Assembly: GCF_004352855.1 (NCBI RefSeq)
Contig: NZ_SJSC01000007.1
Span: 1-64,000 of the forward strand
Source: Marinomonas sp. KMM3893
Lineage (GTDB): Bacteria; Pseudomonadota; Gammaproteobacteria; Pseudomonadales; Marinomonadaceae
Direction of reading: 5' to 3'
DNA: 64,000 nt
Shown: piece after piece, positions 30,613 to 38,863 of the stretch
How the letters are laid out: each line of letters starts with the position of its first letter
Numbering within the stretch: the stretch's first letter is position 1
Translations under genes and position numbers: made by a program
Notes under the pieces: model-generated
The model's input: the letters and a program-made list of their open reading frames with translations, nothing else
Databases searched by the model: none
Told to the model about the DNA's origin: nothing

Positions 30613-30640
30613 TTAATAAGTCCACTTATCCCCTTTTCAA
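30613..30640 (-). promoter_or_regulatory. Probable clpB promoter
   Basis: On the minus strand TTGAAA (30635-30640) and TATTAA (30613-30618) are 16 bases apart, 42 bases before the clpB ATG. A heat-shock sigma-32 promoter would be expected for clpB; the -35 is compatible (TTGAA) but no CCCCAT-type -10 is seen. Confidence 0.4.
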
Positions 30641-30684
30641 TGGACGAGTGTCATTTTATTGACACCCATCAATAAAACCACAAT

Positions 30685-31452
30685 CTACTCCCCTCCCTCC
30701 TCTTCAATTCTTTTCTCAAACCAAATAACAGAAGCCATTCTTCCCGTTTTTCCAGAGCGACGATAAGAGAAGAAATCGTCATCGTTTTGATAGGTACAAA
30801 AATCCCCACCATACACTTCCGTTACTCCGTGAGCCGCCAGTCTTTGCTTTGCCAGCAAATAAAGGTTTCCTAGCCACTTTCCATTTCCCTTCGACACAAA
30901 AGCCGCTTCTGCTTCAGCTTGCTGCTCAATGAATGCTTGTCTTACTTCGCCGCCCACTTCAAAAGCGGCCGGCCCAATAGCAGGCCCTAACCAGACTAAA
31001 ACCTCATCAGAATCATTAAAGTGCGTGAGCGTTTCCTCCAACACACCAAAGCACAAGCTACGCCAGCCCGCATGGGCAACCGCCACTTGAGAGCCTTGCT
31101 TATTACAGAAAAAAACTGGCAAGCAATCCGCTGTTAATACCGCACACACCTGGTTTTCCTGCTGCGTCACTGCGCCATCTGCTTCTATGAGCGGCTGAAC
31201 ACTCGGCAAGGCGACCACATGAGTACCGTGCACTTGATTCAACCAAACCAAGCTATCAGGCATATCAACACGAGAAGAGAATAAGCGTCGATTCGCCAGC
31301 ACATCAGCCTCACTATCGCCAACATGCGCACCTAAATTAAGCGACGCAAATTCCCCCTGGCTCACGCCGCCCTGACGCGTTGAAGTGTATGCCTTCACAT
31401 TGGCCGGCGCAGGCCAAGAAGCCACAATATGGGCTGGTGTCGATGTATCCAC
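30685..31452 (-). CDS. pgeF: Purine nucleoside phosphorylase / laccase-domain protein YfiH
   Basis: Multicopper-oxidoreductase-like fold of the YfiH/DUF152 family, in which members phosphorolyse purine nucleosides and, in E. coli, edit peptidoglycan precursors (PgeF). Hallmarks are STRQGGVS, LNLGAHVGD, HAGWRSL and LGPAIGP. The start is the GTG at 31452, chosen because GGAGG lies 8 bases upstream; a TTG at 31470 includes that ribosome site. About 255 residues. It follows rluD, with a terminator in between. Confidence 0.92.
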   Translation of the reverse strand: MDTSTPAHIVASWPAPANVKAYTSTRQGGVSQGEFASLNLGAHVGDSEADVLANRRLFSSRVDMPDSLVWLNQVHGTHVVALPSVQPLIEADGAVTQQENQVCAVLTADCLPVFFCNKQGSQVAVAHAGWRSLCFGVLEETLTHFNDSDEVLVWLGPAIGPAAFEVGGEVRQAFIEQQAEAEAAFVSKGNGKWLGNLYLLAKQRLAAHGVTEVYGGDFCTYQNDDDFFSYRRSGKTGRMASVIWFEKRIEEEGGE

Positions 31453-31481
31453 TAACTTAACCTCCAACAATCAACAGACAA

Positions 31482-31505
31482 TAAAAAAGCAGCTTTCGCT
31501 GCTTC
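31482..31505 (-). terminator. Terminator between rluD and pgeF
   Basis: On the minus strand AAGCAGC-GAAA-GCTGCTT, with a GNRA tetraloop, is followed by TTTTTTAT. It lies directly after the rluD stop and about 30 bases before the pgeF start, so pgeF expression would depend on read-through or its own promoter. Confidence 0.75.
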
Positions 31506-31509
31506 TTTA

Positions 31510-32493
31510 TTAAAAATATTCGGAATCGTCACTGCCTGACTCTACCATATCCTTTTTCAAGGCATCCAGTAGTGACTGCATGTCTTCGGGAAGGTCTATT
31601 TCCCACTCCATCCAATCACCAGTAATAGGATGCGCTAGCTCTAATCGTTTCGCGTGCAATGCTTGACGACGAAAATGTCTCAACGAATCCTGCAACTCTG
31701 GCGAGCAAGCTTTTGGCATTTTAAGGCGCCCACCGTATTGCGGGTCCCCTACCAATGGGTATTGAATAAACGACATATGAACACGAATTTGATGCGTTCG
31801 CCCAGTCTCAAGCTTAAGACGTATATGCGTGTGGTTTTTATAACGTTTCACCAAACGATAATGCGTTACCGCATCCTTACCATTAACGGGCTCAACCGCC
31901 ATTTTTTGACGATTATGAGGGTGACGACCAATTGGTTCATCCACGATACCACCACCTGTCATCTCACCAATCGCAATCGCTTCGTACTCACGCCCCATGC
32001 TGCGCTCTTGCAACTGAGCCACTAAGTCTGTTTGCGCTGCCAACGTTTTTGCAACCACCATCAGGCCGGTTGTCTCTTTATCGAGACGGTGCACAATACC
32101 TGCTCTAGGGACATGGGCCGTTTCTGGTGCATGGTGCAAAATAGCATTCATCAAGGTGCCATCTCGGTTCCCCACTGCTGGGTGAACCACTAAGCCTGCT
32201 GGCTTATTCACAACAATAATATCGTCGTCTTCATAAACGATATCCAGCGGCATTTCTTGTGCCTCATGATCCGCCTGAGCTTCAAGAACCACGTTCAGAG
32301 TCACCACTTCGCCACCAAACAGCTTTTCTTTTGGCTTGGTGATTTTGCCATCAACGAGCAAGGTTCCTTCTTTGATCCATGTCTTGATTCTGGAACGGGA
32401 ATAATCACTAAATAGCTCAGTAGCTACTTGGTCAAATCGGTTACCACCTAAATCAAAAGGGACCTGGGCTTCTTTTACTATGCGCTCTGCCAT
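31510..32493 (-). CDS. rluD: 23S rRNA pseudouridine synthase RluD
   Basis: Makes the pseudouridines at 23S positions 1911, 1915 and 1917 in the E. coli case. The 327-residue protein has an N-terminal S4 domain (RIKTWIKEGTLLVDGK) and the catalytic motif HRLDKETTGLMVVAK with its aspartate near residue 138, then the RTHQIRVH segment. It is divergent from bamD, as in Pseudomonas and E. coli. Confidence 0.95.
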   Translation of the reverse strand: MAERIVKEAQVPFDLGGNRFDQVATELFSDYSRSRIKTWIKEGTLLVDGKITKPKEKLFGGEVVTLNVVLEAQADHEAQEMPLDIVYEDDDIIVVNKPAGLVVHPAVGNRDGTLMNAILHHAPETAHVPRAGIVHRLDKETTGLMVVAKTLAAQTDLVAQLQERSMGREYEAIAIGEMTGGGIVDEPIGRHPHNRQKMAVEPVNGKDAVTHYRLVKRYKNHTHIRLKLETGRTHQIRVHMSFIQYPLVGDPQYGGRLKMPKACSPELQDSLRHFRRQALHAKRLELAHPITGDWMEWEIDLPEDMQSLLDALKKDMVESGSDDSEYF

Positions 32494-32651
32494 ACAATGT
32501 ACTTTAATCTGTTGTTTTCAGACCTGTGATTTTATCATAAGATCTGAATGTGAAAAAACGTGTAGCATCTTGCCTTTTACTTTGATTTCGCAATAGAACG
32601 CTACAAAATGCCGATAGAGGCTAATTTACCACTTCAAGGTTTTGATTATAC

Positions 32652-33494
32652 ATGGGATTTAATCACTCGCTGCTCCGATTCGCAGGAATCGCCAGTTTTT
32701 CTTTACTTCTCGCCGCGTGTTCAAGTTCACAGGTTCAAGAACCTGACCTTCCAGAACATGCTTATTACGAAAAAGCGCAACAAGCGTTTGCAGAAGGTTT
32801 GCCGGCTACCGCCGCAAAAAACTTACAAGATTTGGACACGCGCTACCCATTCGGTGAATTTAGCACGCGCGCTGAGCTTGACCTAATTTATGCGCAATAT
32901 GAATCGGGCGATTATATTTCTGCTCACGCCACTGCAGAGCGCTTTATCAAAAACCACCCTGATCACGATGCCATCGATTATGCGTACTATATGCGAGCGC
33001 TATCTACCTACGTCGGCTCACAAAGCTTAATTCAACGCTATCTAGATATTGACCCAAGTAAAACAGACTCCAAAGAGCTACAAAAAGCCTTTAGAGAAAT
33101 GAGCGATTTCTTATACCGCTACCCAACCAGCGATTATGCACCAGATGCAAAAGCCAGAATGATTTTCTTGCGTAATACCATAGCACGTCATGAATTGCAG
33201 GTTGCTCAATACTACTTGAAACGTAAAGCCCCTCTTTCCGCTTTACGCCGCAGCCAAGCGGTAATCGAACACTACCCAAGCTCAACGTCTGTTGAAGAAG
33301 CGCTTGCCATTAGCATCCAGTCTTACAATGACCTGAAGCTAACTAACTTAGCACTGCTCAACCTATCAGTATTACAGAAGACCTACCCAGACTCGCCTCA
33401 TATTAACGCTCAAGGCGACTTCATTCCGCTACCATTGCCAAGCGACGCCGATCCGAGTTTTTGGTACTGGGTTAGCTTTGGGTTAATCGACTAA
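32652..33494 (+). CDS. bamD: Outer-membrane assembly lipoprotein BamD
   Basis: Essential lipoprotein of the BAM complex that inserts outer-membrane proteins. The 280-residue protein has a signal peptide with lipobox LLLAAC near residue 23, then five TPR-like repeats. Family segments include LDTRYPFGEFSTRAELDL, DYAYYMRAL and RYPTSDYAPDAKARM. It is divergent from rluD. Confidence 0.95.
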   Translation: MGFNHSLLRFAGIASFSLLLAACSSSQVQEPDLPEHAYYEKAQQAFAEGLPATAAKNLQDLDTRYPFGEFSTRAELDLIYAQYESGDYISAHATAERFIKNHPDHDAIDYAYYMRALSTYVGSQSLIQRYLDIDPSKTDSKELQKAFREMSDFLYRYPTSDYAPDAKARMIFLRNTIARHELQVAQYYLKRKAPLSALRRSQAVIEHYPSSTSVEEALAISIQSYNDLKLTNLALLNLSVLQKTYPDSPHINAQGDFIPLPLPSDADPSFWYWVSFGLID

Positions 33495-33509
33495 CTTAAA
33501 AAAACCAAA

Positions 33510-33545
33510 CACCCACAGCGTGCAAATCCATGTTGTGGGTGCTTT
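33510..33545 (+). terminator. Possible terminator after bamD
   Basis: CACCCACAGCGTG and CATGTTGTGGGTG form an imperfect stem with G-U pairs, followed by only a short T-rich CTTTAGATT. It could serve bamD or the convergent GST gene. Confidence 0.4.
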
Positions 33546-33548
33546 AGA

Positions 33549-34205
33549 TTAACGCGGAAAATACACAACCTCTTGCCCCTCCTCCCACGCTGGGTACTTT
33601 TTCATCACTTCAGAAAAAGATTCAGACATCTGGAAGCCTGATAACCACCCCTTAACTTTTTCGTACTTACTGGCGTTAAACCAGTCTGAATCCACCGCCG
33701 CAAATTGACGTATAAAAGGAAAAAGACAAATGTCCGCCAAAGACATCTGATCACCCATTATAAAAGCCCGAGCACTAAGCCGCGCCTCTAAACGAGCTAA
33801 AAAAACCTCTCCTCGCGTTCGATAATATTGCTCTGGGAAATCAGGATGGCGATCTGCGTATTTATAACGATCCAACCAATACTTAAAAAAACGGTCGTTG
33901 TAATTCAACCAAGATACTATCTTCTGCTGAGCTGTTTTTTGTAATGGCCACAGTGAAGCCGCTAAAGAATGATTTTCAGTTTGCGCCAGCGACCAAAATA
34001 TAACATCCAGGCTTTGTGGCAAACGCTCTCCATTTTGAGTGAGCAACTGGGGCACAGTGGAAGAACCACCTAAAGACAACAGAGCGTTAGGTTTTGCTTT
34101 TAACACCACTTCTCTTAGCTGCACTCGCACACCGAGAATAGCCAAACAATATCTCGCCCTTATTGCATAAGGACAACGGCGAAAAGAATATAAAATAGGG
34201 AACAA
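33549..34205 (-). CDS. Glutathione S-transferase family protein
   Basis: Protein of 218 residues with an N-terminal glutaredoxin-like domain starting LYSFRRCPYAIRAR, whose cysteine suggests an omega/beta or Grx2-like thiol-transferase. The all-alpha C-terminal domain contains SARAFIMGDQMSLADICLFPF. The substrate is unknown. The start is TTG with GAGAG upstream; no better start is visible. It is a single gene, convergent with bamD. Confidence 0.85.
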   Translation of the reverse strand: MFPILYSFRRCPYAIRARYCLAILGVRVQLREVVLKAKPNALLSLGGSSTVPQLLTQNGERLPQSLDVIFWSLAQTENHSLAASLWPLQKTAQQKIVSWLNYNDRFFKYWLDRYKYADRHPDFPEQYYRTRGEVFLARLEARLSARAFIMGDQMSLADICLFPFIRQFAAVDSDWFNASKYEKVKGWLSGFQMSESFSEVMKKYPAWEEGQEVVYFPR

Positions 34206-34263
34206 AACTTACTCTCAAATCAATAAACAAGATTAAGGTTTGAATATACAGCAAAAGACAGGC

Positions 34264-34292
34264 ATAAAAAAACCACGCAAGAGCATGGCTTT
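34264..34292 (-). terminator. Terminator of the cold-shock gene
   Basis: On the minus strand AAGCCATGC-TCTT-GCGTGGTTTTTTT forms a stem-loop with a T run, about 40 bases past the cold-shock gene stop. Confidence 0.65.
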
Positions 34293-34332
34293 TAAAGGTC
34301 ATAAAGACCCATTTTTCACTTAAGCAATTTGC

Positions 34333-34545
34333 TTAGATGACGGTAACATTTTCGGCTTGAGGGCCTTTTTGACCTTGAGTCACTTCAAAAGAGACTTTTT
34401 GACCTTCTGCTAGTGTTTTACGACCAGTACCGTTAATTGCACGAAAATGAACAAAAACATCTGGGCCACCTTCACGCTCAATGAAACCAAAACCTTTTTC
34501 ATCATTAAACCATTTCACAATTCCGGATACTAATTGACCTGACAT
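34333..34545 (-). CDS. CspA-family cold-shock protein (first copy)
   Basis: Single OB-fold RNA chaperone of 70 residues with RNP1 KGFGFI and RNP2 VFVHF. The ATG at 34545 is chosen from the family N terminus and GAGG upstream; an in-frame ATG at 34578 lies in the leader. The upstream gap to 34847 is about 300 bases and AT-rich, as expected of the long regulated leader of csp genes. Confidence 0.93.
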   Translation of the reverse strand: MSGQLVSGIVKWFNDEKGFGFIEREGGPDVFVHFRAINGTGRKTLAEGQKVSFEVTQGQKGPQAENVTVI

Positions 34546-34596
34546 ACAAACCTCATTTCTTTTTATACTGCTATTCATACAGCAATCGATTAAAAC

Positions 34597-34620
34597 ACTA
34601 AAAGATCAAATTCTTTTAGT
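34597..34620 (-). other. Hairpin in the leader of the first cold-shock gene
   Basis: A perfect 9-bp inverted repeat (ACTAAAAGA/TCTTTTAGT, 6-base loop) lies about 52 bases before the csp start and would form in the transcript. The rest of 34546-34847 holds AT-rich DNA with an ATATAT palindrome near 34650-34660. I see no other gene there and no unambiguous promoter. Confidence 0.45.
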
Positions 34621-34847
34621 CGTCCTCTGAAGTACTCAATATATTTCCATATATATGGTTTTAAAAACATACTGACCCTTCGATAATATGTCGTAGAAAA
34701 ACAAATGTGAAGCCCATCAAGAGCATCTTTGTTAAAAAACGTAAATAATATAAAATAGACTGACCAGAAGCAGAAAAGATGCCCTATTTGGACTATCTTT
34801 TATAACCAAAAAACATGTCTCCAATATAGATTGCACAAGAAGAACTG

Positions 34848-35312
34848 ATGAAAATTTGGCTATTAACACACAGCGAAGAATTAAAAAAAGAAAGCGGCAC
34901 AGGAAAACTAGTAAAGGAAATATTAACCGATCAATGTCACATAATCATATGGGCGAGAAAAGAACCTAATCAAGATTTATTAGCACTCGACCCTCTAAAT
35001 ACCGCCATTGTGTATTTAAAAAGCCCTACCTCATTAACCCTAGAAAAAGAAGAAGTTTGCCACCTGAAAAACATTATCATACTGGATGGAACCTGGCAGC
35101 AGGCCAGAAAAATGTACAACCAATCCCCTTACTTAGCGCGCTTCCCACACTATGAAATCCAAGGAGAAAGCTCTGCTTACACTAAACGCAGAAATCAAAA
35201 AGAAGCCGGGCTTTGCACTGCAGAAGTGGCCATTCACCTACTAAAAGAAGCGAACGACCCTCAAACTAAAAAGCTTCAAGCGCACTTTTCAAACTTTAAT
35301 CTGTCACCTTAA
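34848..35312 (+). CDS. DTW-domain protein, tRNA acp3U transferase-like (short form)
   Basis: The DTW family transfers a 3-amino-3-carboxypropyl group from SAM to uridine 47 of tRNA (TapT in E. coli). The 154-residue protein has TGKLV near residue 18, the DTW-type motif ILDGTWQQARKM near 83 and the SAY..R..GLCTAEVA segment. It lacks the N-terminal cysteine cluster of YfiP/TapT, and a stop in frame just upstream shows this is not a misplaced start. Target and activity are inferred. Confidence 0.8.
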   Translation: MKIWLLTHSEELKKESGTGKLVKEILTDQCHIIIWARKEPNQDLLALDPLNTAIVYLKSPTSLTLEKEEVCHLKNIIILDGTWQQARKMYNQSPYLARFPHYEIQGESSAYTKRRNQKEAGLCTAEVAIHLLKEANDPQTKKLQAHFSNFNLSP

Positions 35313-36003
35313 CCGTGATATTCCCCAGCGCAGGAATACTCACTAGCATTTCATCGCCAACAACAACCGGCCCAACATTCTCCGGGGTACCCGTCATAAT
35401 AAGATCCCCAGGGCGCAGCTCGAAAACCTCAGACAGTTTAACGATCACCTCTTCAATAGACCAAGTCAAATTCGCAATATTACTGCTTTGCTTCACTTCC
35501 CCATTGACCAAGAGGGAAATGTCGCTGGAAGCAATATTGTTAGCTAAATCAGTGGAGTAGAGCGTAATCGGGCCTATTGGCGCTGATTGATCGAAGGATT
35601 TCCCCACCTCCCAAGGGCGGCCTTTTTTCTTTGCCTGTCCCTGCAAATCACGACGCGTCATATCCAAACCAATGGCATAACCCAACACAGCGTCTTTCGC
35701 CTGAGCAAGAGACAAGTTCGCACCGCCTTTACCAATAGCCACCACTAACTCAGCCTCATATTCAAACTGAGAAGTGGCCATAGGGTAAGCAATGGCATTA
35801 TTAGCATCATAGGAAACGGGCGTTACGCACGCCGCATCTTTGCAAAAGAAGAAAGGAGGATCTCGATCAGGGTCATCGCCCATTTCTCGTGAATGGGCAG
35901 CGTAGTTACGCCCAACGCAATACACCCGACCAACAGGGAAAAACGCATCACCATCATTGATTGGCAAGGAGACAGATGGCTGCTTTTCGACAATATACTT
36001 CAT
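35296..36003 (-). CDS. Fumarylacetoacetate hydrolase family protein (FAHD1/YcgM-like)
   Basis: Family members act on acylpyruvates or oxaloacetate with a bound Mg2+. The protein of about 235 residues has the opening YCVGRNYAAHSREMG, metal ligands in FEYEAELVV, and MTRRDLQ, GKSFDQSAPIGP and TGTPENVGP. The ATG at 36003 is chosen with AGGA upstream; an ATG at 36015 precedes that site. Its 3' end overlaps the convergent DTW gene by 17 bases. Confidence 0.88.
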   Translation of the reverse strand: MKYIVEKQPSVSLPINDGDAFFPVGRVYCVGRNYAAHSREMGDDPDRDPPFFFCKDAACVTPVSYDANNAIAYPMATSQFEYEAELVVAIGKGGANLSLAQAKDAVLGYAIGLDMTRRDLQGQAKKKGRPWEVGKSFDQSAPIGPITLYSTDLANNIASSDISLLVNGEVKQSSNIANLTWSIEEVIVKLSEVFELRPGDLIMTGTPENVGPVVVGDEMLVSIPALGNITVKVTD

Positions 36004-36217
36004 TTCATTCCTCATACTGTTAACGAGTAAATACCTTTATGAGGATATGAATAGCAAGCAGATTAGTAAAGCAGATTATAAGTAATGAAAGGTGTTTTGA
36101 AAAATAGTCAGTATTAAAACAGGAAAGGCAAGAAGCAAAAATAAAGACTGACTAACCTAGAAGAAATTAAAGTGAAGAAAAGGAAACCAAGAAAGAAAAA
36201 CTATTCTATAAAAAAAT

Positions 36218-36297
36218 AAAGGCATCAGTGAACACCAATGTCTTTTTAAAATCATCCATTTCTTATTACAAAATAAGGCTCCCTGAGGAGCCTTATT
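36218..36297 (-). terminator. Two tandem hairpins downstream of the porin
   Basis: First, AATAAGGCTCC-CTGA-GGAGCCTTATT at 36272-36297 is a perfect 11-bp stem 37 bases past the porin stop, with a modest T tract. Second, 36218-36247 holds an imperfect stem (AAAGGCAT / ATGTCTTT) flanked by T/A runs on both sides. Together they would stop porin transcription before the FAH gene. The rest of 36004-36333 is purine-rich DNA with no convincing gene. Confidence 0.65.
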
Positions 36298-36333
36298 AGC
36301 AATAAGATATCACCTAACTAGGTAAAAATGATC

Positions 36334-37311
36334 TTAGAAAACGTAAGTTACGCCAACTACAGAAGTAGTGTTAGAACCTTCGTCTTTTACAGCACTACCG
36401 GTATTACCGATTTCGAAGTAAGTGTACATAGAGCTGTTGATACTGTAAGTCACACCAGCAGCATATACGTTGTAGCTTTCATTATCAGTTTGAGAGCTAT
36501 CTGGGTTCACATTAGTGTAAGAACCGTATACATCACCCATACCGTAGCCGTAACGAGCAGCAAGACCTAGGTAATCAGCAGTATCTTCTGTTGTTTCGTA
36601 TTTCGCTGTAAGGGATAGGTTATCCATAGGTGTAACAGTTACTGCCATACCAGAAGTGGATTTAGCATCATCAGCTGCTGTATTTTCACGAGAATCGTAA
36701 CCCAAAGCAACAGAAACTAAGTCATTTGAGTATTTCAATACCGCCATACCTGCATTGCCACTATATTCGGTATCACCAGTACTTGCATTCGTAGTAGCTT
36801 TAGTATTCGTGCCTTTGGTTTGCAGCGCCACTTGCACTTCGAAACCGCTCATAGACGGTGAGAAGTAAGTAATGGTATCACCTTGGCTAGATCCATCAGC
36901 ACTATCAATACTTAGGTTTTCCATTTGGTCAACAGCGTCTTGGATGGCGTTATTGTAAATAGTATCGTGAGTACCAACTGTTACTTTACCAAAATCACCT
37001 TTCAAACCAACATAAGCCTGATCAAGGTGAGACTCATTATAACCATAGTTACCACCACGATCATCCTGCTCATCAGCTCGAAATTCCAGTTCGTACTTGA
37101 AGAAAGCCGTGATGTCGTCATTAACTTTGGACTCACCTTTCACACCAAGGGTAGAACCGTTATCTTCAAAGTTTGTACCATTTGATGTAGAGCTAGTGTA
37201 TGCGTATTGAATGTTACCGTAGAAGTCTACAGACGTGTCTTCTGCAGCATAAGCAGAGACAGAGGCAAGAGCAGCGCTAGATACTGCAAGAGCGACAATT
37301 GATTTTTTCAT
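36334..37311 (-). CDS. Porin
   Basis: General outer-membrane porin of 325 residues (Gram-negative porin superfamily). It has a clear signal peptide (MKKSIVALAVSSAALASVSAYA), a barrel start VDFYGNIQYAY, many amphipathic strands with acidic loops, and a terminal phenylalanine (GVTYVF). It is a single gene with a long structured leader and its own terminators, which suggests strong expression. Solute specificity cannot be read from the sequence. Confidence 0.9.
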   Translation of the reverse strand: MKKSIVALAVSSAALASVSAYAAEDTSVDFYGNIQYAYTSSTSNGTNFEDNGSTLGVKGESKVNDDITAFFKYELEFRADEQDDRGGNYGYNESHLDQAYVGLKGDFGKVTVGTHDTIYNNAIQDAVDQMENLSIDSADGSSQGDTITYFSPSMSGFEVQVALQTKGTNTKATTNASTGDTEYSGNAGMAVLKYSNDLVSVALGYDSRENTAADDAKSTSGMAVTVTPMDNLSLTAKYETTEDTADYLGLAARYGYGMGDVYGSYTNVNPDSSQTDNESYNVYAAGVTYSINSSMYTYFEIGNTGSAVKDEGSNTTSVVGVTYVF

Positions 37312-37398
37312 TCTCGTTTCCCTTATAGATGATGTATTGCGTTCTTTTTATGAGCGCTTGATATGTGCAAGCAACAATCAAACAATCTAAACATTCTC

Positions 37399-37450
37399 AC
37401 GAAATAGGCAACAACAAGTCAGCGACTTGCACAATTTATCCCTATTTCGT
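37399..37450 (-). other. Nested 5' hairpin in the porin leader
   Basis: Outer arms ACGAAATAGG (37399-37408) and CCTATTTCGT (37441-37450) are perfect 10-base complements. Inside them CAAGTC (37415-37420) and GACTTG (37424-37429) form a second stem. The outer stem begins at or within a few bases of the transcription start predicted from the promoter just upstream, so the mRNA would begin with this structure. The remaining leader to the ATG is about 85 bases. Confidence 0.55.
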
Positions 37451-37454
37451 AATT

Positions 37455-37482
37455 ATTATATGCATGATTAATAAAAAAACAA
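37455..37482 (-). promoter_or_regulatory. Porin promoter
   Basis: On the minus strand a consensus -10 TATAAT (37455-37460) lies 16 bases after TTGTTT (37477-37482) in AT-rich DNA. The predicted start near 37448 gives a leader of about 136 bases. Confidence 0.65.
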
Positions 37483-37607
37483 AAGATTTTTCTCGAATTA
37501 ATACAATTGCAATAAAAATCAGCTATTTGTAATCATTTTTTGCACAATAATAGGGAGCATAACTCGACTTAACAAGGAGATCTAGCAAAAAATAAGAAAG
37601 GAGTGTG

Positions 37608-37700
37608 ATGGCAAAAAAAGACGCTTTGTACTATGGGGCTTCCATAAATGGAGGGAAAGAGCTGTGTCTTGAGACCCGCGGTAGTGTCGAAAGGCAATGA
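37608..37700 (+). CDS. Possible 30-residue small protein
   Basis: Not recognised. In the 450-base gap between the porin and DUF2058 genes, ATG at 37608 is preceded by a strong AAGGAG (4 bases away) and opens a 30-codon frame ending in TGA: MAKKDALYYGASINGGKELC and then 10 more residues. There is no hydrophobic segment. The ribosome site is the main support; the ORF may be chance. The rest of 37483-37763 shows no other gene. Confidence 0.3.
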   Translation: MAKKDALYYGASINGGKELCLETRGSVERQ

Positions 37701-37763
37701 GAGGGCGTTATAGGGCACAGACGCTGCGGCGTTCTTTACCACAAGCGTCGTGAAAAAAACTGA

Positions 37764-38315
37764 CTACCACATAAGGTCATCAGGGATCTGAAAGTCTGCG
37801 TAAGGATCTTCTTCATCCTCCACTCTTTCAGTGCGACTATTGCAAACAAGAATAAAACTCTCATCTCTTTCAATAATCTTTAGCGCAACAGGCTCAGGGA
37901 TAAGCTCATAGGCCGCTTCTAGCTTAGCAATAGCCAAGCGTCCCTTAGTCAGATCCTCGTGCATCTCCGAGCTTACATAGAGCTTCTTAACCTTTTTCTC
38001 ATCGGTAAAGTGATAAGCGATGTCACCATCTTGTTTGCGCACTCTATTCTGGGAGATCATTTGGCGAATCTGCCCTTGCACCGCTTTTAACTCAAGTTCT
38101 TTCTGTTTTTCTAAATTAAGCAAACGGTCTTTTGCGATTTTCTCTTCACGCTGCGCCTTTAGCTCAGCTTGGCGTCCACTGTCATCTTCAGCAACCGCTT
38201 TGCCTTTTTTAACTTTTTGCTTGTGCTGCAACTGTTCTGCTTTTAGCTTTTTGGCTTTCTTTTTATCAACGAGCCCCGCTCCCAAAAGCTGCTCTTGCAA
38301 TGATTTAGCCGCCAT
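37764..38315 (-). CDS. DUF2058 family protein (YaiL-like)
   Basis: Protein of 183 residues annotated in relatives as DUF2058 or a nucleoprotein-associated enzyme. It has a strongly basic, coiled-coil N-terminal half (Lys/Gln/Glu-rich, residues 1-90) and a compact C-terminal domain from DGDIAYHFTDEKKVKKLYVS to an acidic tail. The basic part suggests nucleic-acid or ribosome contact, but the function is unknown. Confidence 0.85.
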   Translation of the reverse strand: MAAKSLQEQLLGAGLVDKKKAKKLKAEQLQHKQKVKKGKAVAEDDSGRQAELKAQREEKIAKDRLLNLEKQKELELKAVQGQIRQMISQNRVRKQDGDIAYHFTDEKKVKKLYVSSEMHEDLTKGRLAIAKLEAAYELIPEPVALKIIERDESFILVCNSRTERVEDEEDPYADFQIPDDLMW

Positions 38316-38422
38316 TAGATCACCCTCTGCTCTATCTTCAGCACTCTACTGAGCACCAGGTTAAACGAAATAATACATCACCGCTCAACATAGGCTGGCG
38401 ATATTTCACTTAGTATAAAAAC

Positions 38423-38450
38423 AAAAAAAGCGACTTAAAAGTCGCTTTTT
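38423..38450 (-). terminator. Terminator of the second cold-shock gene
   Basis: AAAAAGCGACT and AGTCGCTTTTT form an 11-bp stem with a small loop and T runs on both strands, 39 bases past the csp stop. Confidence 0.85.
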
Positions 38451-38488
38451 AGCATTCGCACTGCTGAGGTTACCTCAGCAACGTTTCC

Positions 38489-38698
38489 TTATAAAGGAGT
38501 AACGTTTTGAGCTTCAGGGCCTTTTTTGCCTTGAGCTACTTGGAATTCAACTTTTTGGCCTTCAGCCAAAGTTTTGAAACCAGAAGTGTTGATTGCAGAG
38601 AAGTGAACAAAAACATCAGGACCTGAATCCTGAGTAATGAAACCGAAACCTTTAGTTTCGTTGAAGAACTTTACTGTACCAGTTACTACGTCAGACAT
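38489..38698 (-). CDS. CspA-family cold-shock protein (second copy)
   Basis: OB-fold RNA chaperone of 69 residues with RNP1 KGFGFI and RNP2 VFVHF, and the canonical [16 protein letters not shown] start. It is closer to CspA than the other copy at 34333-34545. A predicted promoter about 165 bases upstream gives the long leader that controls cold induction of cspA in E. coli. Confidence 0.95.
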   Translation of the reverse strand: MSDVVTGTVKFFNETKGFGFITQDSGPDVFVHFSAINTSGFKTLAEGQKVEFQVAQGKKGPEAQNVTPL

Positions 38699-38863
38699 GT
38701 CTGTTTTTCCTGTAGGTAAGTTAATTTACACGCAGATGTCATCATCATGCGTTGTTGTGCTAAAAAAACTCGGTATTACTTATGACTTAACAGGACCGAA
38801 CATACTTGACGTAGTATTCGCAACTCTGGACATAAATATTGCCAACTCTTTTAAACGAAACTG

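Noticed and set aside
30613-30640. Sigma-32 heat-shock promoter for clpB
   Set aside because: A TTGAA-like -35 is present but no CCCCAT-type -10 follows at 13-15 bases. Kept only as a generic promoter at low confidence.
36016-36217. Small RNA gene in the gap between the FAH gene and the porin
   Set aside because: The purine-rich stretch ends in a terminator-like hairpin on the plus strand, but no promoter is visible and the hairpin is better explained as porin termination.
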